This document shows, piece by piece, positions 21,888 through 32,116 of a stretch of DNA of 64,000 nt. The translations under genes and the position numbers were made by a program. The DNA is from Polychytrium aggregatum (Eukaryota; Chytridiomycota; Chytridiomycetes; Polychytriales): NCBI RefSeq assembly GCF_025602895.1, contig NW_026516203.1, positions 1,240,001 through 1,304,000 of the forward strand, read 5' to 3'. Position 1 is the stretch's first letter; every line of letters starts with the position of its first letter. The notes beneath the pieces were generated by a model. The model was given only the letters and a program-made list of their open reading frames with translations, was not told the origin of the DNA and did no database searches.

Positions 21888-22841
21888 ATGGCTGAGCCTG
21901 CTGCACCCCCGGCAGATCTCAATGCGTACCTGGCGCGCATGGAGGAGCGTATGAACGCCCTCATGACCCAGAACGCTGCTCTCCATCGTCAGATCCAAGA
22001 TCTGCAAGCTCCCGCCGCCGCTCCCCGCCAGGTCTACCAGGTGAACAAGCCCAAGGAGTTCCTAGGTTCCCGCGACGAGACGACGGCCTTCCTCGCCCAG
22101 TGCCACCTCGTCTTCCTCGCCGATCCTGCCTTCTTTGCGCCCGAGCGCCAGAAGGTCCTTTATGCCACCTCCTTCCTCCGCGGCGAAGCTTTCAAATGGT
22201 ACGAGGCCGCCTTTTATATGGCCAATCGCTTCCCGGCTTCCTTCGCGGATTTTGAAGTTGCCCTCAAGTCGACCTTCGGTGAGGACACGGCCTCCTCGCA
22301 AGATAAGGCCTTGAACGACCTCAAACGCTTGGTCCAGCTCAAGTCCTGCCAAGCCTTCGCCACCCGCTTCGTCCAGCTCGCCGCCCGCGTCCAGACTGAC
22401 GAACCCACCAAGATGCACTTCTTCAAGGAGGGTTTGAAGTCTGAGGTCAAGTTCCACCTCATCGGTCTCCGCCCCGCTCCCGCTTCCTTGCCCGAGTTGA
22501 TCAAGGCAGCGGTCGAGTACGACGATGCCCTCCATCGTCTCAAGGTCTCCTCCCGTTCCCAACCTCCTCCTCCTTCTTCTCGCTCTGCTCCCCATCACCA
22601 CCATTCTCCCGCGCATGTTTCTTCTTCCTCCTCTTCTGCACCCACTCCCATGGACCTTGACTCTGTCTCGGTCCGCCCTGCTAAGCTCTCCGACGTCGAG
22701 AAAAAGCGACGTCGTGAGCAGGGTCTCTGCTTGTACTGCGGGGAAAAGTCTTGTCCCGGCAGTCGCGATGTTCAGCAGTGCCCGGTTCTGGTCAAACGGA
22801 ACTCGGGAAATGCTCACAGCCGAGCAGCACCTCGCAAGTAA
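21888..22841 (+). CDS. Element C gag polyprotein
   Basis: Capsid/nucleocapsid protein of about 317 residues starting MAEPAAPPADLNAYL. An N-terminal coiled coil (ARMEERMNALMTQNAALHRQ) is followed by a retrotransposon gag domain with the hallmark GEAFKWYEAAFY, a Pro/His/Ser-rich linker and a single cysteine knuckle-like CLYCGEKSC. The frame opens further upstream into the LTR without an ATG, so 21888 is taken as start. It ends in the frameshift region, where pol begins. Confidence 0.85.
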   Translation: MAEPAAPPADLNAYLARMEERMNALMTQNAALHRQIQDLQAPAAAPRQVYQVNKPKEFLGSRDETTAFLAQCHLVFLADPAFFAPERQKVLYATSFLRGEAFKWYEAAFYMANRFPASFADFEVALKSTFGEDTASSQDKALNDLKRLVQLKSCQAFATRFVQLAARVQTDEPTKMHFFKEGLKSEVKFHLIGLRPAPASLPELIKAAVEYDDALHRLKVSSRSQPPPPSSRSAPHHHHSPAHVSSSSSSAPTPMDLDSVSVRPAKLSDVEKKRRREQGLCLYCGEKSCPGSRDVQQCPVLVKRNSGNAHSRAAPRK

Positions 22842-25800
22842 GCGAGGTGGTCTGTTCGGCGATACGAACATCTTCCCCCTCTGACTCGTCACTATCGGAC
22901 GATAAGCTTCTTCTTCCGGCCACTCTTATCGTCATGAGTCTTTCTGGCCCGGTCTCCATCTCCCTTTCTGTTTTTATTGATGATGGATGTTCCGCTCTTG
23001 CCCTCATTGATCCTGCCTTTGCCGATCTCCATAAACTCTCTCTTATCCCTCTTTCTACTCCTTACTCCGTTTCCCTTGCTGATGGTTCTTCGGCCGGTTT
23101 CATTCGTTTCCAAACCGCGCCTTTGACTCTGACCATTGGTTCCCACACCGAGTCGATTTCTTTTCTTGTGACTCGACTCTCCACCACTCCCATCACTCTT
23201 GGTCTTCCCTGGATGCGCTTGCATAATCCAGTTGTTAATTGGAAGTCCCTCTCCCTTTCATTCTCCGATCCCTCTTGCCTTGCTGATGGACACATCCTCG
23301 CGGATGTCTCTGCTTCTTCCTTGGACACTCCGTCCGCTTCCGGCTCCTCGCCTCCCCCTTCGGGCACTTCGCCTTTGACTCCTCCTCCCTCCGGTCCTTC
23401 CCTTACACCGGTTCCCTCCTTTGGCACTTCGCCTTCCCTTTCTTCCCGCCTTGACTCTGCTTCGCTTTCTGAAGAGCCAACGGCTTTATCTTCACCCGAC
23501 ATTGAGCTCGTTAATGCGGCGAGTCTTCTCCGTCTTGCACGGGAAGACAAGCTCGACATTTTCGCTGCCCAAATGGATATCCGTCCTCCTTCGCCGGAGA
23601 CGTATCCTACGGTGTCGATAAGGTCCGTGCTCACGACGAAGGTGTATGCCGAGTCTGGCACCCCTGTTGACTCTCGAGGCGTCCCACTCAAATACAATGA
23701 GTTTGGCGACGTTTTCAGCCTCAAGTCTGACCCTCCTTCTTCCTTGCCTCCTCATCGTCCGTATGACTTGTCCATTGAGTTTGTACGGACCGAGGATGGA
23801 AAGGAACCTCGTTTGCCAAAGCCGGGGAAAGTCTATCCTTTGTCCCCGGCCGAGGAATCTGCTCTTTCGGAGTATCTGACCAACGCCCTCGCACGTGGTT
23901 GGATCTCCAAATCCTCTTCTCCCGTTGGTGCTCCCTGCTTCTTCGTGAAGAAGCCCAATGGTGGTCTTCGCCTTTGCGTCGACTACCGAGGCCTCAATGC
24001 CATCACGAAGAAGAACCGTTACCCACTTCCCCTCTTCCAGGATCTTCTGGATAAACTTTCTTCTGCCCGCGTCTTCTCACACCTCGACCTTCCTGATGCT
24101 TACCACTTGGTTCGTGTCAAGAAGGGCGATGAGTGGAAGACTGCTTTTGTTTGCAAATCTGGCTCATTTGAGTACAATGTTATCCCCTTTGGTCTTTCGA
24201 ATGCCCCCGCTGCTTTTCAGTTTTTTATGAACGACATCTTCTCGGACCTCCTTGGTGTCTGTGTTGTCATTTATCTTGACGACATCCTGATCTTCTCAAA
24301 AGATCCCCAGGAGCATGAGGAGCATGTTAAGCTTGTTCTCTCTCGCCTTCGTGAACACTCCCTTAAGGTCAATCCGGCCAAGTGTTCTTTTGACCTTTCT
24401 GAAGTTAACTTTCTCGGCATGATCATTTCTGCCGATGGCATCAAAATGGACCCTGCCAAGGTCGAGGCCGTTTCCCTTTGGCCTGTTCCCTCTTCTGCTC
24501 GCGATATCCAAGTCTTTATTGGTTTCGCAAACTTTTACCGCCGCTTCGTCAAGGACTTTTCCGCACTTGCTCGTCCTTTGACTTCCCTCACTACCAAATC
24601 CTCCACCTTCTCTTGGTCTCCCGAGGCCCAAGAGGCTTTTGATTCTCTTAAACTTTCCTTCACTTCCGCACCTATTCTTCGATACTTTGATTTCTCTAAA
24701 CCCGCTGTCATCGAGCCCGATGCTTCTGACTTTGCTTTGGGTGCCGTCCTTTCTCAGTTTGACCCTGACGGCGCTCTTCACCCCGTTGCTTTTCACTCTC
24801 GGCAATTCCGTCCCGCCGAGGTGAATTATGACACTCACGACAAAGAGCTCCTCGCCATTGTCGATTCCTTTACCGCCTGGCGTCATTACTTGATGGCTGC
24901 CGACCCTGATATTCCCACTCTTGTTTTCTCTGATCATCAGAACCTTACCCGGTTCACTGCCGCTTCTCAACTTTCTCGCCGCCAGTTCCGGTGGGCCCAA
25001 TTCCTTTCTGACTTTGCTTTTCGCATTTACCACCGCCCTGGTCGTCTCAACACCAAAGCCGATGCTCTCAGTCGCCGTTCTGACTTTGAGATAAAGCCTG
25101 GTGACTCCCTCCACTCCACCAACTTCCTTCAGCTGTTCGAGTCTATTTCTCTCGACAGCATCACTGTTATCGGCTCGAATCCCGACTTTCTTTCCGAGAT
25201 TCGAGCTGCCACCCTTTCTTGTTCCCTCCTTTCTGACTTTAACGCCAAACGTCTTGATGGCGATTACTCCTTCCGTGACGGTCTCCTTTACTTTAAAGAC
25301 CTGATCGTTGTCCCTTCCCCCGAGCTCCAGCTCAAAGTGTTTGAGCAACGTCACTGCTCCGCTGCCGCTGGTCACTTTGGTCTTGCCAAGACCGTTGAGC
25401 TCGTCTCCCGGGACTTTCACTGGCCCCGGCTTCGTAAGTCTGTGCGTCGCTTCATTGCTAATTGTGAAGCGTGCCAGCGAGCCAAGCCGTCCCGTCACTC
25501 CCCTTATGGTTTACTTCATCCTCTCCCCGTTCCTTCCGAACGTTGGTGGGACCTGTCGATGGACTTCATCACGGATCTCCCACCTTCGAACGGTTTTGAC
25601 TCGATCTTCGTGGTTAAGGACCGCCTGTCCAAACAAGCACACTTTGTGCCCACCACGAAGACGGTTACAGGCGAGCAAACCGCCGAACTCTTCCTCTCCC
25701 ACATCTTCCGCTTGCATGGTTGTCCCCGGTCTATTGTTTCGGACCGAGGAACTCAGTTTACTTCGGCCTTCTGGAGGCGCTTCAATGAGCTTCTGAAGAC

Positions 25801-26629
25801 GAAGATTTCCCTTTCTTCTGCCTTCCACCCCGAGACCGACGGTTCGACCGAGGTTCTCAACCAGGTCATCGAGCAGTATTTGCGTATCCATTGCAATTAC
25901 CTGCAAGACGACTGGACCCTTCACCTTCCCCTTGCCGAGTTCACTTACAACAACTCGGAAAACACCTCCACTGGCATGACTCCCTTCTTTGCAGTCCATG
26001 GCCATCACCCCATTTTCGATCCCTCTATCATTCGTGATCCCTCTGTTGTGCCCTCTGCCGAAGAACGTGTCGACCGACTTCAGACCGTTCTCGAGGATCT
26101 CAAGGCCAACCTCCGGGTTGCCCAAGAGTCCTACACTGTGCAGGCCAACAAATCCCGTCTCCCCACTCCCGACATCTCCGTTGGCGACCTCGTTTTTCTG
26201 GATCGTCGCCACATTCGCACCCTTCGTCCCTCCAACAAGCTTGACCAGAAAAAGCTTGGCCCCTTTAAAGTTCTTCGCCGCATCAACCCCGTTGCCTTTG
26301 AGCTTAAACTCCCTTCCACACTTAAAGTTCACCCCGTTTTCCATGTATCCCTCCTTGAACCCCGAACGAAGGACATTGTTCCCGAGTTCACCCAACCAGA
26401 ACCACCTCCCATTCTTGTTAACTCCCAGGAAGAGTTTGAGGTCGAGACTGTTCTCGATTCTCGGCTCTTCCGTGGTCGCTTACAGTACTTGGTTCAGTGG
26501 AAGGGCTATTCCGAGACTGACCGGTCTTGGGAGCCCGCTGCCAATGTTTCCCACGCCACTGATCTTGTTGCTGACTTCCACCTTCGCTATCCCTCAAAGC
26601 CGAAGGCGACGTCCGGAGTTCGTCGCTAA
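22751..26629 (+). CDS. Element C pol polyprotein (PR-RT-RNaseH-IN-chromodomain)
   Basis: Open frame in the -1 phase of gag. Translation should enter it at the slippery heptamer 22805-22811, so residues before about 19 are probably not made. Order (numbered from 22751): protease with IDDGCSA (about 76-82; canonical is DSGA), reverse transcriptase with CVDYRGLN and IYLDDILIF (about 507-511), RNase H with PDASDFALG (about 655), integrase zinc finger H-H-C-C (about 875-905), integrase core with D (DFITDLP, about 937), D (SDRGTQF, about 997) and E (GSTEVLNQ, about 1030), then a chromodomain (FEVETVLDSR to SWEPAANV, about 1228-1280). Uninterrupted 1292 codons. The protease has DDG rather than DSG. 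Confidence 0.93.
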   Translation: MSRQSRCSAVPGSGQTELGKCSQPSSTSQVSEVVCSAIRTSSPSDSSLSDDKLLLPATLIVMSLSGPVSISLSVFIDDGCSALALIDPAFADLHKLSLIPLSTPYSVSLADGSSAGFIRFQTAPLTLTIGSHTESISFLVTRLSTTPITLGLPWMRLHNPVVNWKSLSLSFSDPSCLADGHILADVSASSLDTPSASGSSPPPSGTSPLTPPPSGPSLTPVPSFGTSPSLSSRLDSASLSEEPTALSSPDIELVNAASLLRLAREDKLDIFAAQMDIRPPSPETYPTVSIRSVLTTKVYAESGTPVDSRGVPLKYNEFGDVFSLKSDPPSSLPPHRPYDLSIEFVRTEDGKEPRLPKPGKVYPLSPAEESALSEYLTNALARGWISKSSSPVGAPCFFVKKPNGGLRLCVDYRGLNAITKKNRYPLPLFQDLLDKLSSARVFSHLDLPDAYHLVRVKKGDEWKTAFVCKSGSFEYNVIPFGLSNAPAAFQFFMNDIFSDLLGVCVVIYLDDILIFSKDPQEHEEHVKLVLSRLREHSLKVNPAKCSFDLSEVNFLGMIISADGIKMDPAKVEAVSLWPVPSSARDIQVFIGFANFYRRFVKDFSALARPLTSLTTKSSTFSWSPEAQEAFDSLKLSFTSAPILRYFDFSKPAVIEPDASDFALGAVLSQFDPDGALHPVAFHSRQFRPAEVNYDTHDKELLAIVDSFTAWRHYLMAADPDIPTLVFSDHQNLTRFTAASQLSRRQFRWAQFLSDFAFRIYHRPGRLNTKADALSRRSDFEIKPGDSLHSTNFLQLFESISLDSITVIGSNPDFLSEIRAATLSCSLLSDFNAKRLDGDYSFRDGLLYFKDLIVVPSPELQLKVFEQRHCSAAAGHFGLAKTVELVSRDFHWPRLRKSVRRFIANCEACQRAKPSRHSPYGLLHPLPVPSERWWDLSMDFITDLPPSNGFDSIFVVKDRLSKQAHFVPTTKTVTGEQTAELFLSHIFRLHGCPRSIVSDRGTQFTSAFWRRFNELLKTKISLSSAFHPETDGSTEVLNQVIEQYLRIHCNYLQDDWTLHLPLAEFTYNNSENTSTGMTPFFAVHGHHPIFDPSIIRDPSVVPSAEERVDRLQTVLEDLKANLRVAQESYTVQANKSRLPTPDISVGDLVFLDRRHIRTLRPSNKLDQKKLGPFKVLRRINPVAFELKLPSTLKVHPVFHVSLLEPRTKDIVPEFTQPEPPPILVNSQEEFEVETVLDSRLFRGRLQYLVQWKGYSETDRSWEPAANVSHATDLVADFHLRYPSKPKATSGVRR
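22805..22849 (+). promoter_or_regulatory. -1 ribosomal frameshift signal of element C
   Basis: GGGAAAT at 22805-22811 reads TCG GGA AAT in the gag frame (X XXY YYZ). Downstream, CACCTCGC (22828-22835) and GCGAGGTG (22842-22849) form a perfect 8-bp stem with a 6-nt loop. The spacer is 16 nt, longer than usual. Confidence 0.6.
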
Positions 26630-26641
26630 GGAAGGGGATGA

Positions 26642-27432
26642 TGTTAGGGATAGCTCCTGCTTGTTCTCCACTTTGACTGCACACTTGGCTATTCTTTTGC
26701 CTTTCTGTTTGTTTGTGTGTAGCCTTGCAGTTCCCCTCCGATTTTCCGCCTTTTGCCTGTCTTTTCCGCTCCTTCCGCACTTCCGTTTTCCCGCGCTGCT
26801 CCGCTTCCTTTGTCTTCTTCGCACGCGCCGGTTTGTTTGTGCACGCGCCTTGCTGCGATTGGTTGCAATTCGGCTGCCGGTCATGTGTCCCCCCACCGGT
26901 GACTCATGACCTGCCTGACCGCCCCGATCTCTTGTTCATCTCGCATGCATTTGCCCCAACCTTATACTTGACCAATCCGCTTCTTGGACGTTGAGTCACA
27001 TTGCTTCGCCTTTGCACGTTTCTCCTGCCAGGTGCTTCGCTTTTGCTTGCGCCTCTCTCGCTTTGGTTCTCTGCCTGTCTCGGTGGTCCTTCTCGGCCCT
27101 CGTTCGTGCATCGCCCCCTTCGCCCTGCTCGATCGCCCACTTTTCCCTCCCTTGGCCGCCCTTCGCTGCCAAGTCCGGACTTGTCTATAAATAGCCTGAC
27201 CCCCGCGATGTGTAGTCGAACCTTAGCGTTCAAAATAGGACTAAATAAAGTGCCTTCTACTTTATTCTCTGAGTGTTCCTCACGTCTCATTTCGAGACAA
27301 GTCTTATCTTGAACGGATCTTTGCTTCCCTCGCTCCCTCTCCGAGTCCACTTCGGACTCTACCCTTGCTTTCCCTGAGCTCACTTCGAGCTCACTTCTTC
27401 TTTTGCCGTTGAGTCCCCTTTGGACTCTAACA
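26642..27432 (+). repeat. C 3' LTR (791 bp)
   Basis: Same length as the 5' LTR and identical wherever compared, including all translated frames. It ends CTAACA at 27432, followed by the duplication GTCGC. Confidence 0.95.
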
Positions 27433-27437
27433 GTCGC

Positions 27438-28122
27438 CCCCACCCACCACATCGTCGCCGCCAAGCTCTGCTTAAAGGACCAGGCGTACCGTTGGTACCG
27501 CCGCCAAGGGTTCGACGAGCAGAGCGAAGGTGTGTTTGACGACTTCAAGGACCGCCTCCGTCGCCGCTTCGGCAGCCCCAATGCTGAACTCATTGCCCGT
27601 GACAAGCTATACTCTCTCGTGCAGCGTGGTTCTGTGACCCGCTACATCGAGGAGTTTGAAGACCTCTCCTCCCAGATTGAGGAGCTGGGCTCTGCTGATG
27701 CGATGTACCTCTTCCAGAAGGGCCTCAAGCCCAAGATCAGAGAGTACATCGCCAGCAACCCTGATGCCCGCAAGTCCCTGGACGTGATGATGGACGTTGC
27801 CGAGAACCTCGACAACGTCCAGTACCATGGCCGCCAGTTCTACCCGCAGCTGGCAGGCGGCCATCGGTCTCATCACGTCCCAGCCCGTCCGCCTCGCCCG
27901 GCCCCGCCCGCAAGACCCATGCCTGAGCCCATGGACGTTGACGTCAACGCCATGGAGGCTCGTGGCCCTCCCCGCTCCCGGTTCCAGCAAGCTGCCACTG
28001 TCTCCCCCAAGGACAGACAGAAGCAGGAGGACCTCCGCCATGGTTCCTGCTTCTTCTGTCACCGACCGGGACACCAGGCCAAGGAGTGCCCCATGAAGTC
28101 GGGAAACGGCCGACCCTACTAG
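27438..28122 (+). CDS. B1 gag, second part
   Basis: Continues B1 gag after C (begins in [20 protein letters not shown]). Contains the gag core, a Pro-rich linker and a CCHC knuckle [14 protein letters not shown], and ends TAG 28120-28122 inside the frameshift hairpin. Confidence 0.9.
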
Positions 28123-31100
28123 GTGGCTCTGGAGCCCTAGTAGGAGACCAACGCCGTGGATTGCTCAATGCAGTCCACGCGTCTCCAGAGGAAGTTCACC
28201 TCGCCCCCTCCCCCGAAGGAGAAACAAACCAAGTGTTGTGCGTCGTGCGAGAGGTGCATGGTGGCGCAAGCCGCCTGCCTCTCCACGAACGTGAAGAGAA
28301 AACCAAAATTGAAAACCAAAACAAAAAAGAAAATCAAGAACCCTTGAGGGACAGGACCGCCTGTGCCCTCACCCCTGTCAAGTCGTGTGTGTCGGATGCT
28401 TCCGACATGTGTCCGCAAGCCGTGGACGTCGTGTGCAATGGCGTGCTGACGCCGCAGGCCCCCGCAATGGCCGAACCCTATCCAAAATGTCCGAGTGGCC
28501 GTGATGAAGCCAACCAAGACCAAGTGTCGCCCGTTCCCCCAAGTCAAGTCATGGTGCAGGAGGCTGTGCAGGAGGACCATGAAGAGTCCCTGCTGTACCT
28601 CCCTGCCACCGTCCAAGGTCACACCGTCCGAATGATGGTGGACTCTGGAGCAAGCTGCAACTTTGTCAGCAGACGCTTGCTCCAGGAGCTCAACATACAT
28701 GCAACCAAGAAGAAGTCGCCGATGAGTGTGGCGCTTGCAGACGATCGTGTGCAGCAGTGCACACACCAAGTGGTCCTGCGAGTGGCCCTCCATCCCAAGT
28801 ACCATCCTGTCCTGTTGTTCCAAGTGATCGACACCAAGTTCGATGCCATCCTCGGCATGAGCTGGCTTGCTCGTGCCGAGCCGACTCCAGTCGTCGACTG
28901 GAAAGGCCGCACTGTCCGTGTTGGCCCTGACATTGTCCTGCAGGGCATGGCCTCACCCAACATGCCACCTCTCCTCTCAGCCATGCAATTCAAGAGGCTG
29001 ATCAAGAAGGACACGTCGTTCCTCTGTGTCGTGCGTGAGGTCGACGACACCGACCAAGCCGGTCCCGGTCCCCCGCCTGTGGTGACCAAGCTGCTCGACG
29101 AGTACAAGGACGTATTCCCCGACCAGTTGCCACAATGCCTGCCACCCCAACGCACCGTCGATCATCGCATCGACATCGAACCAGGCTCGTCGCCTCCGTC
29201 AAGACCGACGTACCAACTGTCGCTGACGGAGATGGACGAACTCAAGCGCCAGTTGGATGACCTCCTCGCCCATGGGTTCATCCGCCCGAGCCAGTCACCG
29301 TATGGTGCACCAGTGCTCTTTGTCAAGAAGAAAGAAGGTGATCTCAGGATGTGCGTCGACTATCGCGCACTAAACAAACAGACCATCAAGAACACCTACC
29401 CGTTGCCCAGGATCGACGAGTTGATGGATCGTCTGAGTGGAGCAAAGGTCTTTAGCAAGATAGACCTCCGCTCAGGCTACCATCAGATCCGCATCCACGA
29501 GGATGATGTCCACAAGACCGCCTTCAGGACTCGCTACGGACTGTACGAGTTCCTAGTGCTGCCGTTCGGATTGACGAACGCACCTGCCACGTTCATGCAG
29601 CTGATGAACGATGTGTTCCGCCAAGAGCTCGACAACTCTGTCATCGTGTACCTGGATGATATCCTTGTGTACAGCAAGGATGAAGCGACCCATGAAGGTC
29701 ATGTCGCCCGCGTGCTGGCCAAGCTACGCGAGCACAAGTTGTATGCCAAACTGTCCAAGTGTGAGTTCTTCAAGAATCAAGTCCCGTTCCTGGGACACGT
29801 TGTCTCAGGAAGAGGAATCGAAGTCGACCCCGCCAAGGTCAAGTCTGTGGTCGAGTGGCCGCCGCTCGCATGCGTCTCTGACGTGCAGTCGTTTCTCGGT
29901 CTCGTCAACTACTACCGCCGATTCATCCCCGATCTGGCGCGCACTGCCGGTCCACTCACAGACCTACTCCGCAAAGAGTGCCCCTTCGTGTGGGACCACC
30001 CACAACGCCAAGCGTTCGAGACCCTCAAGCACGCCTTGACGAACGCTCCTGTCCTCGCTGTGTTCGACCCGAACACGGATGTCTCCGTGCACACCGACGC
30101 CTCCGACTTTGCGGTGGGAGCTGTTTTGATGCAGGAGGGAAGGCCCGTTGCCTTCGAGTCGCGCAAACTGTCCCAACACGAGATCAACTATCCCGTGCAC
30201 GAGAAGGAGCAGCTTGCGATCATCTACGCGCTGCAGAAGTTCCGAGTGTACCTCCACGGTACCGCCAAGCCCTTCAAGATTGTGACGGACCACCAGTCAC
30301 TGCGTTACCTCGACACCAAGAAGAACCTGAGCCGACGCCAAGCGCGATGGATGGAGTTCCTCGCCGAGTACAACTACGAGGTTGTATACCAGAAAGGCAA
30401 ACTCAATGTGGTGCCTGACGCACTGTCCCGACGCCCCGACTACCAATTGGCGTCACTGTACGAGTCGACTGTCAGTGTCGACAACACGATGCTGGATGTT
30501 GTCCGAGACAACATCGCCAACGACAAACAGTTCGGAGAACTGTTCCGAAAGGTGTCTAAGCTCCCCAAGGACGACGAATCATCCGAGTACACAGTGCGTG
30601 ATGGCCTGCTCCTCCTGAAGAAGGACAGCCGTGTCTGTGTGCCGGACATTCCGTCGTTGAAGACCAAGTTGCTCCAAGAGGTCCACGACTCGCCCCTCGC
30701 TGGACACTTTGGAGTCGAGAAGACATACGACCGACTGGCCAAAGTCGCATACTGGCCTGGAATGAAGCGCACCGTCGAGAAGTACATCGAGTCCTGCCAT
30801 ACCTGCAAGATGGTCAAGTCACGCACGACCCGAGAGCAAGGATTGCTGCAACCCCTGCCTGTTCCCGACCGCCCCTGGACCAGCATGTCCATGGATCTCA
30901 TCACGCATCTACCGACGACCAAGTTGGACCACGATGCAATCGCTGTCTTTGTCGACAGGTTCAGCAAGATGGCACACTTTGTGCCGTGCCAGACGACATG
31001 CTCCGCGCCTGACCTTGCACTGCTGTTCTTCAAGCATGTGTTCAAGCACCACGGCCTCCCAAAGTCCATCGTCAGTGATCGAGACCCCCGATTCACCTCC

Positions 31101-31685
31101 TTGTTTTGGACAAGTCTGTTCGACCATCTCGGCACCAAGCTGAACATGTCAACCTCGCACCACCAACAAACGGATGGACAGTCCGAGCGGACGATCCGCA
31201 CCCTCGAGCAATACCTGAGGACATACGCCTCGACCAGCCAAGACGACTGGGACATACAGCTGAGTCATGCAGAGTTTGCATACAACACCGCCAAGTCGAG
31301 CACAACTGGCTTGAGCCCCTTTGAGGCGCTCTACGGATTCCAGCCTGATGTTCCCACCTCCTTGACACTGACCGAGTCCACGGCTGGATTGCCTCCCAAA
31401 CCAAGTGCCTTTGTCAAAGATCATCAAGTCCGACACAAGATGATCGCCGACGCGCTCACGGATGCGCAACAAGTGATGGCGAAGTACTACGACCGCCGAC
31501 ACCAGGATGTCTCCTTTGAAGTTGGAGACCTTGTCTACCTGGACGCCGACAACATCAAGGTCCCCGAAGCCCAGTCAAAGAAGTTGTTGCCCAAGTACCG
31601 AGGACCGTTCAAGATAGCGGCCCGACCCAGTCCCCTCAACTACCTGTTGGACTTGCCACCTGGAAGCAAGCTCCATCCTGTCTTC
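28086..31685 (+). CDS. B1 pol, first part (PR-RT-RNaseH-IN)
   Basis: In the -1 frame of gag, entered at 28101-28107. Protease DSGAS (about 184-188), reverse transcriptase MCVDYRALN and VYLDDILVY (about 522-526), RNase [11 protein letters not shown] (about 668), integrase zinc finger (HFGVEKTY... to CHTC, about 873-905), integrase D (MDLITHLP), D (SDRDPRF) and E (GQSERTIR). Interrupted at LHPVF by the B2 LTR at 31686; the remaining C-terminus is at 51611-51943. Otherwise intact. Confidence 0.93.
28101..28144 (+). promoter_or_regulatory. -1 ribosomal frameshift signal of B1
   Basis: GGGAAAC (28101-28107) reads TCG GGA AAC in the gag frame. After 7 nt, CCTACTAGG (28115-28123) pairs perfectly with CCTAGTAGG (28136-28144), and the loop can add GCT/AGC pairs. 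The gag stop codon lies inside the stem. Confidence 0.75.
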
Positions 31686-31994
31686 TGTAGGAGATGGTAT
31701 CTCCGACGCTGTGCTGCGCGTACTGCGCGTACTGCGCGGCGCAGTGGGTCGTGACCTGTGCTGCGCTTTGCGTTTTCACGCACCGCAGGCAGGCCACCGC
31801 AGGGTATACCTGCGGGTTGCCCCCGTTCCCCCCGTTTGTCTGGAGTTCGGTTTTATCGTGAATAAACGTAAGTGCTCCCCGAGCTCACCCGTCCGCTAGA
31901 GTAGCCTAGCACCGCCCTGTTCTGCCCCGTCCTGTCTTGTCTTGTACCCCCTCCCTCCCCGTCTTGCCCCAACGTCCCAGTAGTGGACGTTACA
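31686..31994 (+). repeat. B2 5' LTR (309 bp)
   Basis: Same as the B2 3' LTR and the B1 3' LTR. The primer site TGGTAGCATCGGA follows at 31995. Confidence 0.95.
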
Positions 31995-32116
31995 TGGTAG
32001 CATCGGAAATCCTCGTCTTGTTTTCGTCCTGTTTGTCCTCTTTCTAGATCCTCAAGCTGGATCCCGCCTCTCTTGCCGACCGACTCTCCTCTCTGTCCCT
32101 GGAGCCTGCCCCTGCC

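Larger units (their letters stand above)
21026..27432 (+). mobile_element. Element C: complete Ty3/Gypsy chromovirus, 6407 bp, self-priming type
   Basis: Two 791-bp LTRs, gag, pol in the -1 frame and a purine tract (GGAAGGGGATGA, 26630-26641) before the 3' LTR. Inserted into B1 gag with target duplication GTCGC (21021-21025 and 27433-27437). Both coding frames are open, so it may be active. Confidence 0.95.

Noticed and set aside
24296-25498. 400-codon minus-strand frame opposite C pol
   Set aside because: Antisense shadow of the RT and RNase H region; no independent start context or domain.
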